A model generated the notes under the pieces. That model was not told the DNA's origin. It made no database searches and saw only the letters and a program-made list of their open reading frames with translations. Position numbers and translations under genes: made by a program. From contig NZ_JAGYXY010000004.1 in assembly GCF_018362775.1 (NCBI RefSeq), positions 357,630 to 421,629 of the forward strand: a stretch of DNA of 64,000 nucleotides. The letters are read 5' to 3'. The stretch comes from Alistipes montrealensis. Lineage in GTDB: Bacteria; Bacteroidota; Bacteroidia; Bacteroidales; Rikenellaceae. Numbering within the stretch: the stretch's first letter is position 1; each line of letters begins with the position of its first letter. Positions 33,515-42,443 of the stretch are shown piece after piece.

Positions 33515-35632
33515 ATGAAAAAAGCACTGGTAATTATGGCATTTTCCGCTATGGCGGCAGGCTGCGCCGACAATTCGATCCCCAAAGCGCAACTGCCCGA
33601 ACTTGATCTGTCGAATCCCCTCCTGGCGGCGTGGAATACGCCCCACCAGACTCCGCCGTTCTCCGAGATCGAACTTTCGGACTATGAACCGGCGTTCGAC
33701 GCTGCGATCGCCTGCTCGCGCGCCGAGGTGGACGCGATCGTCAACAACCCCCAAAAGCCGACCTTCGGCAATACGATCGTGGCGCTGGAGCGCCAGGGGG
33801 AGTTGCTGAACCGCATTTCGGGCATTTTCTTCAACCTGCTCGAAGCCGACACGTCGGACGAAATGCAGGAGATCGCCCTGCGTGTGCAGCCCAAACTGAC
33901 CGAGTTCTCGAACGACCTTTCGCTCAATCCCGAGCTGTTCGCCCGGGTAAAATATGTTTACGAGCATCCGGGACGCCTCAAAAAAGAGGATAAAAAGCTG
34001 CTCGAAGACACCTACCAGGGTTTCGCGCGCAGCGGTGCGGCCCTGTCCGATGCCGATAAAGAGCTTTACCGCAAGTACTCCTCCGAACTCTCGGCGCTGA
34101 CGCTCCAGTTCGGGCAGAACGCACTGGCCGGAACCAATGCCTTCACGCTCAACATCACCGATCCGAAGGTGGTGGCCGAACTGCCTGCTTTCGTGAAGGA
34201 GGGTATGGCCGCCGATGCCAAGGCCCGCGGCGAGAAAGGCTGGACCGTGACGCTGCAACAGCCCAGTTACCTGCCGTTCATGACCTACTCGTCGAACCGG
34301 GACCTGAAGGAGAAACTCTGGCGCGCCCGCAGTACGATCGCGCTGGGCGGCGAGTTCGACAACTGCGAAAACGTGAAAAAGATCGCCAACACGCGTCTGA
34401 AAATCGCCAACCTGCTGGGTTACAAATGCTATGCGGATTATGTGCTCGAACGGCGCATGGCCGAGAACACCCCGACGGTCAATGCTTTCCTCGAAGAGTT
34501 GCTGACGGCGACCAAGTCCTATGCCGATGCCGACTACCGCATGGTGAGCGACTACGCCGCATCGCTCGGCTTCAAAGGACAACTGATGCCCTGGGACTGG
34601 TCTTACTACACCGAAAAATACAAGGATGAGAAATATGCCCTGAACACCGAGTTGGTGAAACCTTACCTGAAACTCGAAAACGTGAAGAAGGGCGTCTTCA
34701 TGCTGGCCAACAAGCTCTACGGGCTGAATTTCACGCCCAACGACAAGATCGGGGTTTACCATCCCGACGTGACGGCTTACGACGTGACGGACGAGAGCGG
34801 CCGTTTCATGGCGGTCCTCTACCTCGATTTCTTCCCCCGCGAATCGAAGCGTTCGGGGGCGTGGATGACTGAGTTCCGCGGCGCGAAGATCGAAAACGGC
34901 GAGGAGACCCGTCCGCTGGTGTCGCTGGTGATGAATTTCACCAAGCCGACCGAAACGGCCCCCTCGCTGCTGACGTTCGATGAACTGGAAACCTTCCTGC
35001 ACGAGTTCGGCCACGCCCTGCACGGCATGCTGGGCGAGGGCAAATACGAATCGCAGACCGGAACGAGCGTATACCGCGACTTCGTGGAGCTGCCTTCGCA
35101 GTTGATGGAGAACTGGGCTACCGAGAAGGAGTTTCTCGACCTGTGGGCCGTGCATTACGAGACCGGGGAGCCGATTCCCGCCGATCTGGTCGACCGCATC
35201 GTCGCTGCGCAGAATTACCTGGCTGCTTACAGCAATGTCCGCCAGTTGTCGTTCGGCCTGACCGACATGGCATGGCATACGCTCACGGAGCCTTTCGAAG
35301 GCGACGTGGTGGAGTTCGAAGCTGCTTCGATGACCCCGACGCAGGTACTGCCCGTCGTTCCCGGAACGGCGATGGCCCCCTCGTTCGGACATATCTTCTC
35401 GGGCGGTTATGCGGCCGGGTATTACGGCTACAAGTGGGCCGAGGTACTCGAAGCCGACGCCTTCTCGCTCTTCAAGGAGAAAGGCATCTTCAACCGCGAA
35501 GTGGCGTCGTCGTTCCGCGAGAATGTCCTCTCGAAGGGCGGCACGGAGCATCCGATGGAGCTCTACGTGCGTTTCCGCGGCCACAAGCCCGAAACCAAAG
35601 CCCTCATCGAGAAAATGGGACTCGGAAAATAA
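33515..35632 (+). CDS. M3 family metallopeptidase lipoprotein (Dcp-like), copy 2
   Basis: The 705-residue product is a paralogue of the preceding gene, alignable over its full length (WNTPHQTPPFSEIELSDYEPAFDAAI against WETPYGVPPFDKIEPGHFLPALERGM as short segments of the same region). The lipobox is AAGC. The zinc site HEFGHALHGML begins near residue 496 and FVELPSQLMENW provides the third ligand. The sequences have diverged well beyond a recent duplication, so the two enzymes may differ in peptide preference. A perfect palindromic terminator follows at 35651-35680. Confidence 0.95.
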   Translation: MKKALVIMAFSAMAAGCADNSIPKAQLPELDLSNPLLAAWNTPHQTPPFSEIELSDYEPAFDAAIACSRAEVDAIVNNPQKPTFGNTIVALERQGELLNRISGIFFNLLEADTSDEMQEIALRVQPKLTEFSNDLSLNPELFARVKYVYEHPGRLKKEDKKLLEDTYQGFARSGAALSDADKELYRKYSSELSALTLQFGQNALAGTNAFTLNITDPKVVAELPAFVKEGMAADAKARGEKGWTVTLQQPSYLPFMTYSSNRDLKEKLWRARSTIALGGEFDNCENVKKIANTRLKIANLLGYKCYADYVLERRMAENTPTVNAFLEELLTATKSYADADYRMVSDYAASLGFKGQLMPWDWSYYTEKYKDEKYALNTELVKPYLKLENVKKGVFMLANKLYGLNFTPNDKIGVYHPDVTAYDVTDESGRFMAVLYLDFFPRESKRSGAWMTEFRGAKIENGEETRPLVSLVMNFTKPTETAPSLLTFDELETFLHEFGHALHGMLGEGKYESQTGTSVYRDFVELPSQLMENWATEKEFLDLWAVHYETGEPIPADLVDRIVAAQNYLAAYSNVRQLSFGLTDMAWHTLTEPFEGDVVEFEAASMTPTQVLPVVPGTAMAPSFGHIFSGGYAAGYYGYKWAEVLEADAFSLFKEKGIFNREVASSFRENVLSKGGTEHPMELYVRFRGHKPETKALIEKMGLGK

Positions 35633-35650
35633 CGAATCCGCATGCTGTCA

Positions 35651-35680
35651 GCAAAGGAGGGCCCGCGGGCCCTCCTTTGC
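35651..35680 (+). terminator. Perfect 30-base palindromic terminator
   Basis: The 30 bases are fully self-complementary (GCAAAGGAGGGCCCG and its inverse), giving a long GC-rich stem 18 bases after the M3 stop. The following T-run is short (TTTA), so termination may be by stem strength. Confidence 0.75.
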
Positions 35681-35705
35681 TTTATCCCCGGGGTGGAACC
35701 GCAAA

Positions 35706-35737
35706 TTGCTGTTTCCGAATTATTTTTCGTATCTTTG
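35706..35737 (+). promoter_or_regulatory. Promoter of the HTH-like gene
   Basis: TATCTTTG at 35730-35737 is an exact -7 match; TTGC at 35706-35709 is a plausible -33 at 20 bases. A 19-base stretch ending in the -7 box (35713-35731) recurs exactly before the MFS permease gene. Confidence 0.65.
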
Positions 35738-35770
35738 CAAACTGGGAAGAGAATTTTTTTGACTACACCT

Positions 35771-36736
35771 ATGCTTGAAAAATCGAATGCAGCATTGATC
35801 GAGGCGATCCATGCACATACGCCGCACCATTCGAATCCGGCCGTGATGCTCATGGATATCCTGAATATAGGCCGCGAAGCTGCTTACCGCAGACTGCGCG
35901 GCGAAGTGCCGTTCACCTTCGGCGAGGCATGTCTGCTGTGTGCAGAAATGCACTTTTCGCTCGACCGGGTATTGGGGCTGGCGGCAACGGAGAACGTGTC
36001 GTTCCAACTCAAATTCAAGGAGTTTACATCGCCGCTCGAAACCTATAACGAGATCTTGGAGCGTGACATCGCCTTTATGCGCGAAGTGTCGTCGGATCCC
36101 GTGACCGAATTCGCAACAGCCAGCAATTCGCTGCCTGCGGAATTTTACGGCAAATACGAGAATCTGAACCGTTTCAAACTCTTCAAGTGGCTCTACCAGC
36201 ACGAGGTGGGCGATCCGGCGGTGAGAACCTTCGAGGAGTTGAAACTCCCCGAAAAACTGCAGCGCAACTGCCAGGAATATGTCGTGTGGGCGCAGTCGGT
36301 CGCGACGACCTACCTGATCTTCGACGACAGTAATTTCATGCACTGGCTCAACGCCCTGCGTGCATACCGGGAGATGCACCTGATTTCGCCGGAAAGCGTC
36401 CGGGTGCTGCGGGACGAGTTGTTCGGGATGCTCGACGAAATGGAGAAACTGGCCGTCAACGGGGAATTTCCGAACGGGAACAAGGTCTTCCTGTACCTTT
36501 CGGATATCGACCTCGAATCGTCGTACAGCTATGTCACGACCAGTAAACACCAGGCCGTGAACATCGGGTTGTTCTCGCTGAACGGGCTGCGGACGCCCGA
36601 TCCGCAGATGTATGAATATGTGAAAAAATGGATTAAGACCCAGAGCCGGTTTTCGACGCTCATATCCGGCAGCGGAGAGCTGCGGCGCATCCACTATTTC
36701 AAGCGCCAGCGCGAAATCGTCAGTCTGCTGGGCTAA
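35771..36736 (+). CDS. Bacteroidales protein with N-terminal HTH-like region, unknown function
   Basis: Started at the ATG at 35771, 33 bases after the -7 box, the product has 321 residues. The longer in-frame reading crosses the terminator and promoter and is rejected. Residues 25-70 look like a helix-turn-helix of the lambda-repressor/BetR type (IGREAAYRRLRGEVPFTFGEACLLCAEM). The remaining 250 residues are mainly helical and unassigned, with a final beta-rich part (GNKVFLYLSDIDLESSYSYV, SGELRRIHYF). Similar proteins are, to my memory, common in Bacteroidales as putative regulators. It stands alone, without an obvious operon partner. Confidence 0.7.
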   Translation: MLEKSNAALIEAIHAHTPHHSNPAVMLMDILNIGREAAYRRLRGEVPFTFGEACLLCAEMHFSLDRVLGLAATENVSFQLKFKEFTSPLETYNEILERDIAFMREVSSDPVTEFATASNSLPAEFYGKYENLNRFKLFKWLYQHEVGDPAVRTFEELKLPEKLQRNCQEYVVWAQSVATTYLIFDDSNFMHWLNALRAYREMHLISPESVRVLRDELFGMLDEMEKLAVNGEFPNGNKVFLYLSDIDLESSYSYVTTSKHQAVNIGLFSLNGLRTPDPQMYEYVKKWIKTQSRFSTLISGSGELRRIHYFKRQREIVSLLG

Positions 36737-36759
36737 GGGCGGAGGGTTCGTACAGGTAC

Positions 36760-36792
36760 AAAAAGAAAGGGGAGGATTTCCCAACCCTCCCC
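36760..36792 (-). terminator. Terminator for the 44-residue minus-strand ORF
   Basis: On the minus strand GGGGAGG (complement of 36786-36792) pairs with CCTCCCC (complement of 36769-36775), followed by TTTCTTTTT (complement of 36760-36768). The T-run exists only on the minus strand, so the structure ends leftward transcription, though the stem may also slow rightward readthrough. Confidence 0.7.
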
Positions 36793-36826
36793 TCCGAAGC
36801 TTCCGGATGTGCGGAACATAGTTGCG

Positions 36827-36961
36827 TCACTGTTTAGCAATCCTTCCAACTTCTGTGGGCGTCACTACATGCAAACTGAATTCTTCATAGTCCCTCTCGG
36901 AACTGATACAAACGTACTCCATTTCATCGGAAGAACCAAGTCGGAAAACGAAATATTTCAT
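36827..36961 (-). CDS. Small protein of 44 residues, unknown function
   Basis: The ATG at 36959-36961 opens a 44-codon frame: MKYFVFRLGSSDEMEYVCIS, then SERDYEEFSLHVVTPTEVG, ending RIAKQ and TGA. The composition is balanced, with an amphipathic beta-alpha look, not that of random AT-rich sequence. A rho-independent terminator on the same strand lies 34 bases beyond the stop, which favours a real transcript. No promoter or strong ribosome site could be found. No family recognised. Confidence 0.5.
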   Translation of the reverse strand: MKYFVFRLGSSDEMEYVCISSERDYEEFSLHVVTPTEVGRIAKQ

Positions 36962-37198
36962 CGTGTTATGTTCTAATTTCGTGGATAAAACTTTTTGTTG
37001 CATCTTAGTTTTCGAAATGCGACGATCCCGTGTCGGCTATTTTCGATATTCGAAACAAACGCTGTTTTTTCGTCCCGAATTTCGAAATGCGCTTTTTGTA
37101 GGATGCTCCGGTGAAAAAAGACTAAATTTTGCACAGACTGTAACCAAGTAGTAAAAAATTATTACTTTTACCCCGCCTGTTCATGTTCGGCGATTTCC
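36962..37198. other. AT-rich intergenic region before the ECF sigma gene
   Basis: This gap should hold the sigma-factor promoter, but no perfect TTTG-N19-TAnnTTTG pair is visible; TTACTTTT near 37161 is only a partial match. An 11-base direct repeat, TTCGAAATGCG, occurs at 37011-37021 and 37081-37091. A 62-codon plus-strand frame starting at 36963 has no coding character and is not called. Confidence 0.5.
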
Positions 37199-37735
37199 AT
37201 GGAAGACGAAAGAATACTGCTTGAAAAACTTGCCCGCGGCGACCGTGCGTCGTTCGACGCTCTCTATATGAGGTATGCGGCGAAGACGGAGGAATTCCTG
37301 TGCCGCATGCTCAAGGACCGGGCTGAGGCCGAGGACATCACCCACGACCTGTTCCTGAAAATCTGGCAGAACCGCACTTCGATGGCCGGCGTTACCGTGT
37401 TTGGTCCTTATCTGTTCCGGATGGCCCGCAATGCCGTCTACGACCGTTTCGACAGCCGTACGGTGCGGATGAACTTCGCCAAACAGGTCAATCTGCTGCC
37501 CGAATACGAATTGCCCGACGTGGACAACCGCGACCTGCTGCTGCTGATTCAGTTGGCCGTGGAGAAGATGCCCGGGCAGCGCCGTCGTATTTTCCGCATG
37601 AGCCGCGAGGAGGGAATTGCCAACGAGGAGATTGCCCGGCAGCTCTCGATCAGCATCCGTACGGTCGAAAACCAGATTTCGAGGGCCCTCTCCGAGCTGC
37701 GCAAACTCGTCACACTGATCCTGTTCTTCATCTAA
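37199..37735 (+). CDS. ECF-type RNA polymerase sigma factor
   Basis: The 178-residue protein has sigma region 2 (about 22-90, DRAEAEDITHDLFLKIWQNR) and region 4 (about 125-172, EEIARQLSISIRTVENQISRAL), and ends in the hydrophobic tail (LVTLILFFI) usual in Bacteroidetes sigma factors paired with FecR. The FecR-type gene follows 75 bases downstream, then an STN-containing SusC. This is the classic trans-envelope relay in which ligand at SusC frees the sigma factor to transcribe the susCD genes. Confidence 0.95.
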   Translation: MEDERILLEKLARGDRASFDALYMRYAAKTEEFLCRMLKDRAEAEDITHDLFLKIWQNRTSMAGVTVFGPYLFRMARNAVYDRFDSRTVRMNFAKQVNLLPEYELPDVDNRDLLLLIQLAVEKMPGQRRRIFRMSREEGIANEEIARQLSISIRTVENQISRALSELRKLVTLILFFI

Positions 37736-37810
37736 AAAAAACTTTTTTGTTTTTCAGGCGTGCGTATCGTACGCCCAAACCGTCTTATCTATGAAACGGG
37801 AAAGATTGTT

Positions 37811-38800
37811 ATGTCTGTAAATCGAGTAAAAAACATTATTGAGACCTTCCTCGGCAACGATATGCCCCGGGAGGTGCAGCAGCGCTTCGCGGGCTGGCTG
37901 CGCGATCCTGCCTCGCGCGACGAGAAGGAGCGGGAACTGGAAGCGTATTGGAACGGACTCCATGTCGAAGAGCATGCGGGTCGGGAGCGCAAACTCGAAC
38001 GGCTCCACGAGGCGATGCGCCGCGACGAGAGGTTCCGCCTGCGCCGCATTCGGCGCATCGTAGCTGCTGCGGCTGCCGTACTGCTGTTCGCGATCGGGGC
38101 AAACTACGTCGTCGTGAAAAATTACCTGCAAACGAAAGTGCAGACCAATATCGTGACTTCGGCCCACGACAAGGGCGAGTATATGCTGCCCGACGGTACG
38201 CAAATCTGGCTCAATGCCGGGAGTGTGCTCCGTTATTACGGCGACCTGAAAGGACGCCGCAGGGTGGTGGAGCTCAGCGGCGAGGGATTCTTCAAGGTAC
38301 GGCACGACGCGGAACGTCCCTTCATCCTGCAGATGAACGACATGAATATCGAGGTGCTCGGTACGGAGTTCGACGTGATCAACTACGAGGAGTTCGCCAC
38401 GACGGAAGCGATCCTTTGCAGCGGCAGTATCCGCGCTTACGGCGGCCGCCTGCCGGCGCCCGTGACGCTGAAACCCGGCGACAGGCTGGTTTTCGACAAG
38501 AAGAGCGGCCGGGCCTCGCGCTCGGCGGTTTCGACGCAGAACTACTCGCAGTGGATGGGCGGCTCGCTGTCGTTCGACGATACGCCGCTGGGCGATATTC
38601 TCACCAATCTCGAACGCTGGTATGCCGTCGAGATCGACGCGCCGGACGAGTGGGTGCAGCACGTACGCATGTCGTTCAAACTGGACCGCAAGGAAAATAT
38701 CGAGGAGATACTCAAAGCCATGTCGCTCGTCGTGGAGATGGACTATGTCTGCGCCGGGCGTCACATAACGATCATTCCCAAACACCCGAAAAAACAATAA
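37811..38800 (+). CDS. FecR-family anti-sigma factor
   Basis: Started at the ATG at 37811 (MSVNRVKNIIETFLG) the product has 329 residues. A cytoplasmic sigma-binding part (about 1-80) is followed by one membrane helix (about 84-105, VAAAAAVLLFAIGANYVV) and a periplasmic FecR domain (ILPDGTQIWLNAGS-like segment, here YMLPDGTQIWLNAGSVLRYYG) and a C-terminal STN-binding-like domain (FDDTPLGDILTNLERWY). It should hold the neighbouring sigma factor until signalled by the STN domain of the downstream SusC. Confidence 0.95.
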   Translation: MSVNRVKNIIETFLGNDMPREVQQRFAGWLRDPASRDEKERELEAYWNGLHVEEHAGRERKLERLHEAMRRDERFRLRRIRRIVAAAAAVLLFAIGANYVVVKNYLQTKVQTNIVTSAHDKGEYMLPDGTQIWLNAGSVLRYYGDLKGRRRVVELSGEGFFKVRHDAERPFILQMNDMNIEVLGTEFDVINYEEFATTEAILCSGSIRAYGGRLPAPVTLKPGDRLVFDKKSGRASRSAVSTQNYSQWMGGSLSFDDTPLGDILTNLERWYAVEIDAPDEWVQHVRMSFKLDRKENIEEILKAMSLVVEMDYVCAGRHITIIPKHPKKQ

Positions 38801-38902
38801 AAATACGCGCCTATGTAGAAAGGACCTGGACTTTCCCGCTTTCACATCCGGAACACCGACCCCGTTCCGGGCCATTTTTACCATCACCTAAATTACAAAC
38901 CC

Positions 38903-41900
38903 ATGCGTAAACTTATCCAAGCCAAAATCCTTGGTGTAGCCCTGCTATTGCTGTTACTGGCCACGGGAGGACGGGCCCAAACTCCCCCCCCCACGGTGAG
39001 CATCACTAAGGATAATGTCTCTATCGAGCAGGTTCTAAAAGAGATAGAGCGACTTACCAATTACACGTTTTTCTATAACAACGGCGATTTCGACCTCAAA
39101 CGGATCGTTTCCGTCTCGGTTGTCCGCAAGCCCGTGGCCGATGTGGTGCGCGAGATGCTGCCCGACTGTTCGTGCCGTTTCGAAAACCGCCGCATCATCC
39201 TCGTCAAGAACGCTGCGCCCCAGCGCCAGACGGTGAAGGGCGTCGTCAAGGACGAGAAGGGCGCACCCGTGATCGGTGCGACGGTGCTGCTCACCGACGC
39301 CGGGCAGACCCGTGGCGTTTCGACCGACCTGAACGGTAATTTCACCCTCACGGTTCCGGCCCTTACGCCCGAAGCCTTGATCGAGGTGTCGTTTATCGGT
39401 TTCGACTCCTACAAATCCACCGTCGGCAGCCGCACGTTCTTCGATGTGGTGCTGACTTATGCCCAGCAGAGCATCGACGAGGTGGTCGTGGTGGGTTACG
39501 GCGTGCAGAAGAAGGCCAACCTCACGGGAGCCGTGGCAACCGTATCGCAGAAGGAACTGAAAGACCGTCCCGTGTCGAACGTGGGCCGCGCCCTGCAGGG
39601 CGTAATCCCCAACCTCAACGTGACGCTCTCGTCGGGCCAGCCCGGAGCCGGAGCCACCTACAACATCCGCGGTACGACCTCGCCCAACGGCGGTAACCCG
39701 CTGGTGCTGATCGACGGCGTGGAAACCTATCCCGACCGCATCAACTCGAACGACATCGAGTCGATCACCGTCCTGAAGGACGCTTCGTCGGCCGCCATCT
39801 ACGGCGCCCGCGGAGCCTTCGGCGTGATCCTGATCACGACCAAGAGCGGTAAATACAACGAGAAGGCCGAAGTGTCGTACAACGGCTATTTTTCGGTGTC
39901 GAGTCCCACGACTTCGACCGACTACGAGACCCGCGGTTACTATTCGGCCAAGATCGCCGACTTCTTCATGATGTCGACGCAGAACACGCCCTACACCTCT
40001 TATACCGATGCCGATTACAAGGCCCTTTGGGAGCGGCGTAACGACAAGACCGAGAATCCGGCGCGTCCGTGGGTGATTACCGACAAGCGCAACGGCCGCC
40101 AGCAGTATGTCTACCTGGCCAACTTCGACTGGTACAACTACCTCTACGACGACAGCCGCCCGACGTGGGACCACAATATCAACATCAAGGGCGGAACCAA
40201 ATCGCTGTCGTACATGGTCAGCGGGCGCTACTACCAGCAGAAAGGCGTCAACCGCATCGAGCCCGACATGTTCAAGTCCTATAACTTCCGCGTGAAGCTG
40301 CAGGCCGAGATCAAACCGTGGCTGACCATCGCCAGCAACACCAAGTTCTTCCAGTCGAACTACAAATATTACGGTTACGAGGACGAGTACAACAACTTCC
40401 GCAAACCCACGCTGCATGCGCTGGCGTCGTTCGTGCCGGTGAATCCCGACGGAACAGCCGTGTCGCACACGTCGGTGACCAACTCTTCGACCCACTACCT
40501 GATGGACGGTTACAGCGCCATGATGCAGAAGGGAAAGAGCTTCGGCAACAAGAAGACGCAGGAGATTACCACGACGTTCGAGGCCACGTTCAAGCTGCAC
40601 AAGAACTTCAACGTCAAGGCCGATTTCAGCTATACGCAGGGTTACCTGCACAACGACTACCGCAGCGTCAATGTCCAGTATTCGCAGTATCCGGGCGAGG
40701 TGATGACCGAACCCGAGGGCAGTTTCCCCAATAAATACAAGGAGGTCGTGTGGGACCAGAACTACTACGTCGCCGATGTCTACGGAACCTACAACAAGTC
40801 CTTCAACGAGAAGCACAACCTGACGGTTATCGGCGGTTACAACTACGAAGCCAAGTATTTCCGCGACCTTACGGCGGCTAACGACGGCCTGCTGTCCGAG
40901 GATCTTTCGGACTTCAACCTGGCCAAGGGAACCAACAACTTTACGCTCAACGGCGGGCGTAACGAGTATGCCATCATGGGCGTGTTCTATCGTGTGGCTT
41001 ACGATTATAAAGGCAAGTACCTGGCCGAGGTCAACGGCCGTTACGACGGTACGTCGCGCTTCCCGCGCGGCAAGCGTTACGGCTTCTTCCCCTCGTTCTC
41101 GGCAGCTTACCGCATCAGCGAAGAGGCTTTCTTCGAACCCCTGCGCAAGACGGTCGACAACCTCAAGATACGCCTTTCGTACGGTTCGCTCGGCAACCAG
41201 CAGATCGGTTACTACGATTTCATCCAGACCATCACGACCAAGGGTTCGATGAGCGATTACTCGTTCGACGGCACGGCGCTCGGGCAGCATGCCACGGTGA
41301 GCGATCCCGTGTCGGGCGACCAGACCTGGGAGAAGGTCGTTTCGAAGAACCTCGGACTCGACCTCAATATGTTCAGCAACCGCCTGTCGCTCACGGCCGA
41401 TTTCTACATCCGCGATACGAAGGGTATTCTCGGAACAGGCAAGAAGCTGCCTTCGATCTACGGTGCTACGGAGCCGCAGGTCAACTCCAGCGACCTGCGC
41501 ACGAAGGGTTACGAACTGGTGCTCGGCTGGCGCGACTCGTTCAAACTGGCGGGAAGCACCTTCAGCTACGGCATTACGGGCTCGTTCTCGGACTATACGG
41601 CCAAGTATACCAAGTGCGACAACCCTTCGGGGCTGATCAACCAGCCTTATGTGGGCCAGAAATACGGCGAAATATGGGGCTATAAGGTCGACGGACTGTT
41701 CCGCACCGACGAGGAGGCTGCCGAATACGCTTCGCGGATCGACCTCTCGACCGTGGCGGCGGGTTACTACTCCGCAACGGGCGCTTACGGCAAAGGCGTG
41801 CGCGCCGGCGACATCAAGTACCTCGACCTGGACGGCAACAACATCGTCAACGGCGGCGCGGGTACGCTCGACGATCCGGGCGACCGCCGTGTGATCGGCA

Positions 41901-42430
41901 ACTCGTCGCCCCGCTATCAGTACGGACTCACGCTCAACTTCTCGTGGTATGGATTCGACTTTTCGGTGTTCATGCAGGGCATCGGCCGGCTGGACTGGTA
42001 TCCCGGCGCGGACAACCTGCGTTTCTGGGGCCCTTACAGCCGTCCCTATGCGACGTTCATTCCCAAAAACTTCATGAGCCGGGTGTGGAGCGAGGACAAT
42101 CCCGACGCTTACCTGCCGCGTGCCCGCGCCTACACGTCGCTCAATGCGTCGTCCGGTACGGCTTACTATACCAACGACCGCTATCTGCAGAACCTGGCTT
42201 ACTGCCGCCTGAAAAACCTTACGGTCGGCTACACGATTCCCAAGCGGCTGACCTCGAAGGTCGGCATCAAGGAGTGCCGCGTCTATTTCAGCGGCGAGAA
42301 CCTTGCTACGTGGAGTGCCCTGAAAAACGATTTCCTCGATCCCGAGCAGGCTGCTGCTGACAAGGACAAGAAGTCGAACGTCTATCCCTGGTGTAGGACC
42401 TACTCCGTGGGCCTGAACTTAACCTTCTAA
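38903..42430 (+). CDS. SusC/RagA-like TonB-dependent transporter with STN signalling domain
   Basis: The 1175-residue protein has a signal peptide, an STN (secretin/TonB short N-terminal) domain at about 35-95 (VSIEQVLKEIERLTNYTFFY), a carboxypeptidase-D-regulatory-like domain (about 112-190), the plug (LIDGVETYPDRINSNDIESI, VLKDASSAAIYGARGAFGVIL) and a full barrel ending in aromatic LTF. The STN domain contacts the FecR anti-sigma factor, which matches the two upstream genes. A run of exactly nine C (38984-38992) encodes ProProPro at residues 28-30, right behind the signal peptide. SusD follows after 13 bases. Confidence 0.96.
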   Translation: MRKLIQAKILGVALLLLLLATGGRAQTPPPTVSITKDNVSIEQVLKEIERLTNYTFFYNNGDFDLKRIVSVSVVRKPVADVVREMLPDCSCRFENRRIILVKNAAPQRQTVKGVVKDEKGAPVIGATVLLTDAGQTRGVSTDLNGNFTLTVPALTPEALIEVSFIGFDSYKSTVGSRTFFDVVLTYAQQSIDEVVVVGYGVQKKANLTGAVATVSQKELKDRPVSNVGRALQGVIPNLNVTLSSGQPGAGATYNIRGTTSPNGGNPLVLIDGVETYPDRINSNDIESITVLKDASSAAIYGARGAFGVILITTKSGKYNEKAEVSYNGYFSVSSPTTSTDYETRGYYSAKIADFFMMSTQNTPYTSYTDADYKALWERRNDKTENPARPWVITDKRNGRQQYVYLANFDWYNYLYDDSRPTWDHNINIKGGTKSLSYMVSGRYYQQKGVNRIEPDMFKSYNFRVKLQAEIKPWLTIASNTKFFQSNYKYYGYEDEYNNFRKPTLHALASFVPVNPDGTAVSHTSVTNSSTHYLMDGYSAMMQKGKSFGNKKTQEITTTFEATFKLHKNFNVKADFSYTQGYLHNDYRSVNVQYSQYPGEVMTEPEGSFPNKYKEVVWDQNYYVADVYGTYNKSFNEKHNLTVIGGYNYEAKYFRDLTAANDGLLSEDLSDFNLAKGTNNFTLNGGRNEYAIMGVFYRVAYDYKGKYLAEVNGRYDGTSRFPRGKRYGFFPSFSAAYRISEEAFFEPLRKTVDNLKIRLSYGSLGNQQIGYYDFIQTITTKGSMSDYSFDGTALGQHATVSDPVSGDQTWEKVVSKNLGLDLNMFSNRLSLTADFYIRDTKGILGTGKKLPSIYGATEPQVNSSDLRTKGYELVLGWRDSFKLAGSTFSYGITGSFSDYTAKYTKCDNPSGLINQPYVGQKYGEIWGYKVDGLFRTDEEAAEYASRIDLSTVAAGYYSATGAYGKGVRAGDIKYLDLDGNNIVNGGAGTLDDPGDRRVIGNSSPRYQYGLTLNFSWYGFDFSVFMQGIGRLDWYPGADNLRFWGPYSRPYATFIPKNFMSRVWSEDNPDAYLPRARAYTSLNASSGTAYYTNDRYLQNLAYCRLKNLTVGYTIPKRLTSKVGIKECRVYFSGENLATWSALKNDFLDPEQAAADKDKKSNVYPWCRTYSVGLNLTF

Positions 42431-42443
42431 AGCGACTGCCGTT

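Noticed and set aside
35642-35770. Upstream extension of the HTH-like gene by 43 codons
   Set aside because: It would begin inside the perfect palindromic terminator and cross an exact -7 box.
37011-37091. 11-base direct repeat as a mobile-element footprint
   Set aside because: Only one short pair, with no terminal inverted repeats or transposase remains between the copies.
36963-37151. Plus-strand frame of 62 codons in the AT-rich gap before the sigma gene
   Set aside because: No ribosome site, biased composition and no recognisable pattern; the gap is better explained as regulatory DNA.
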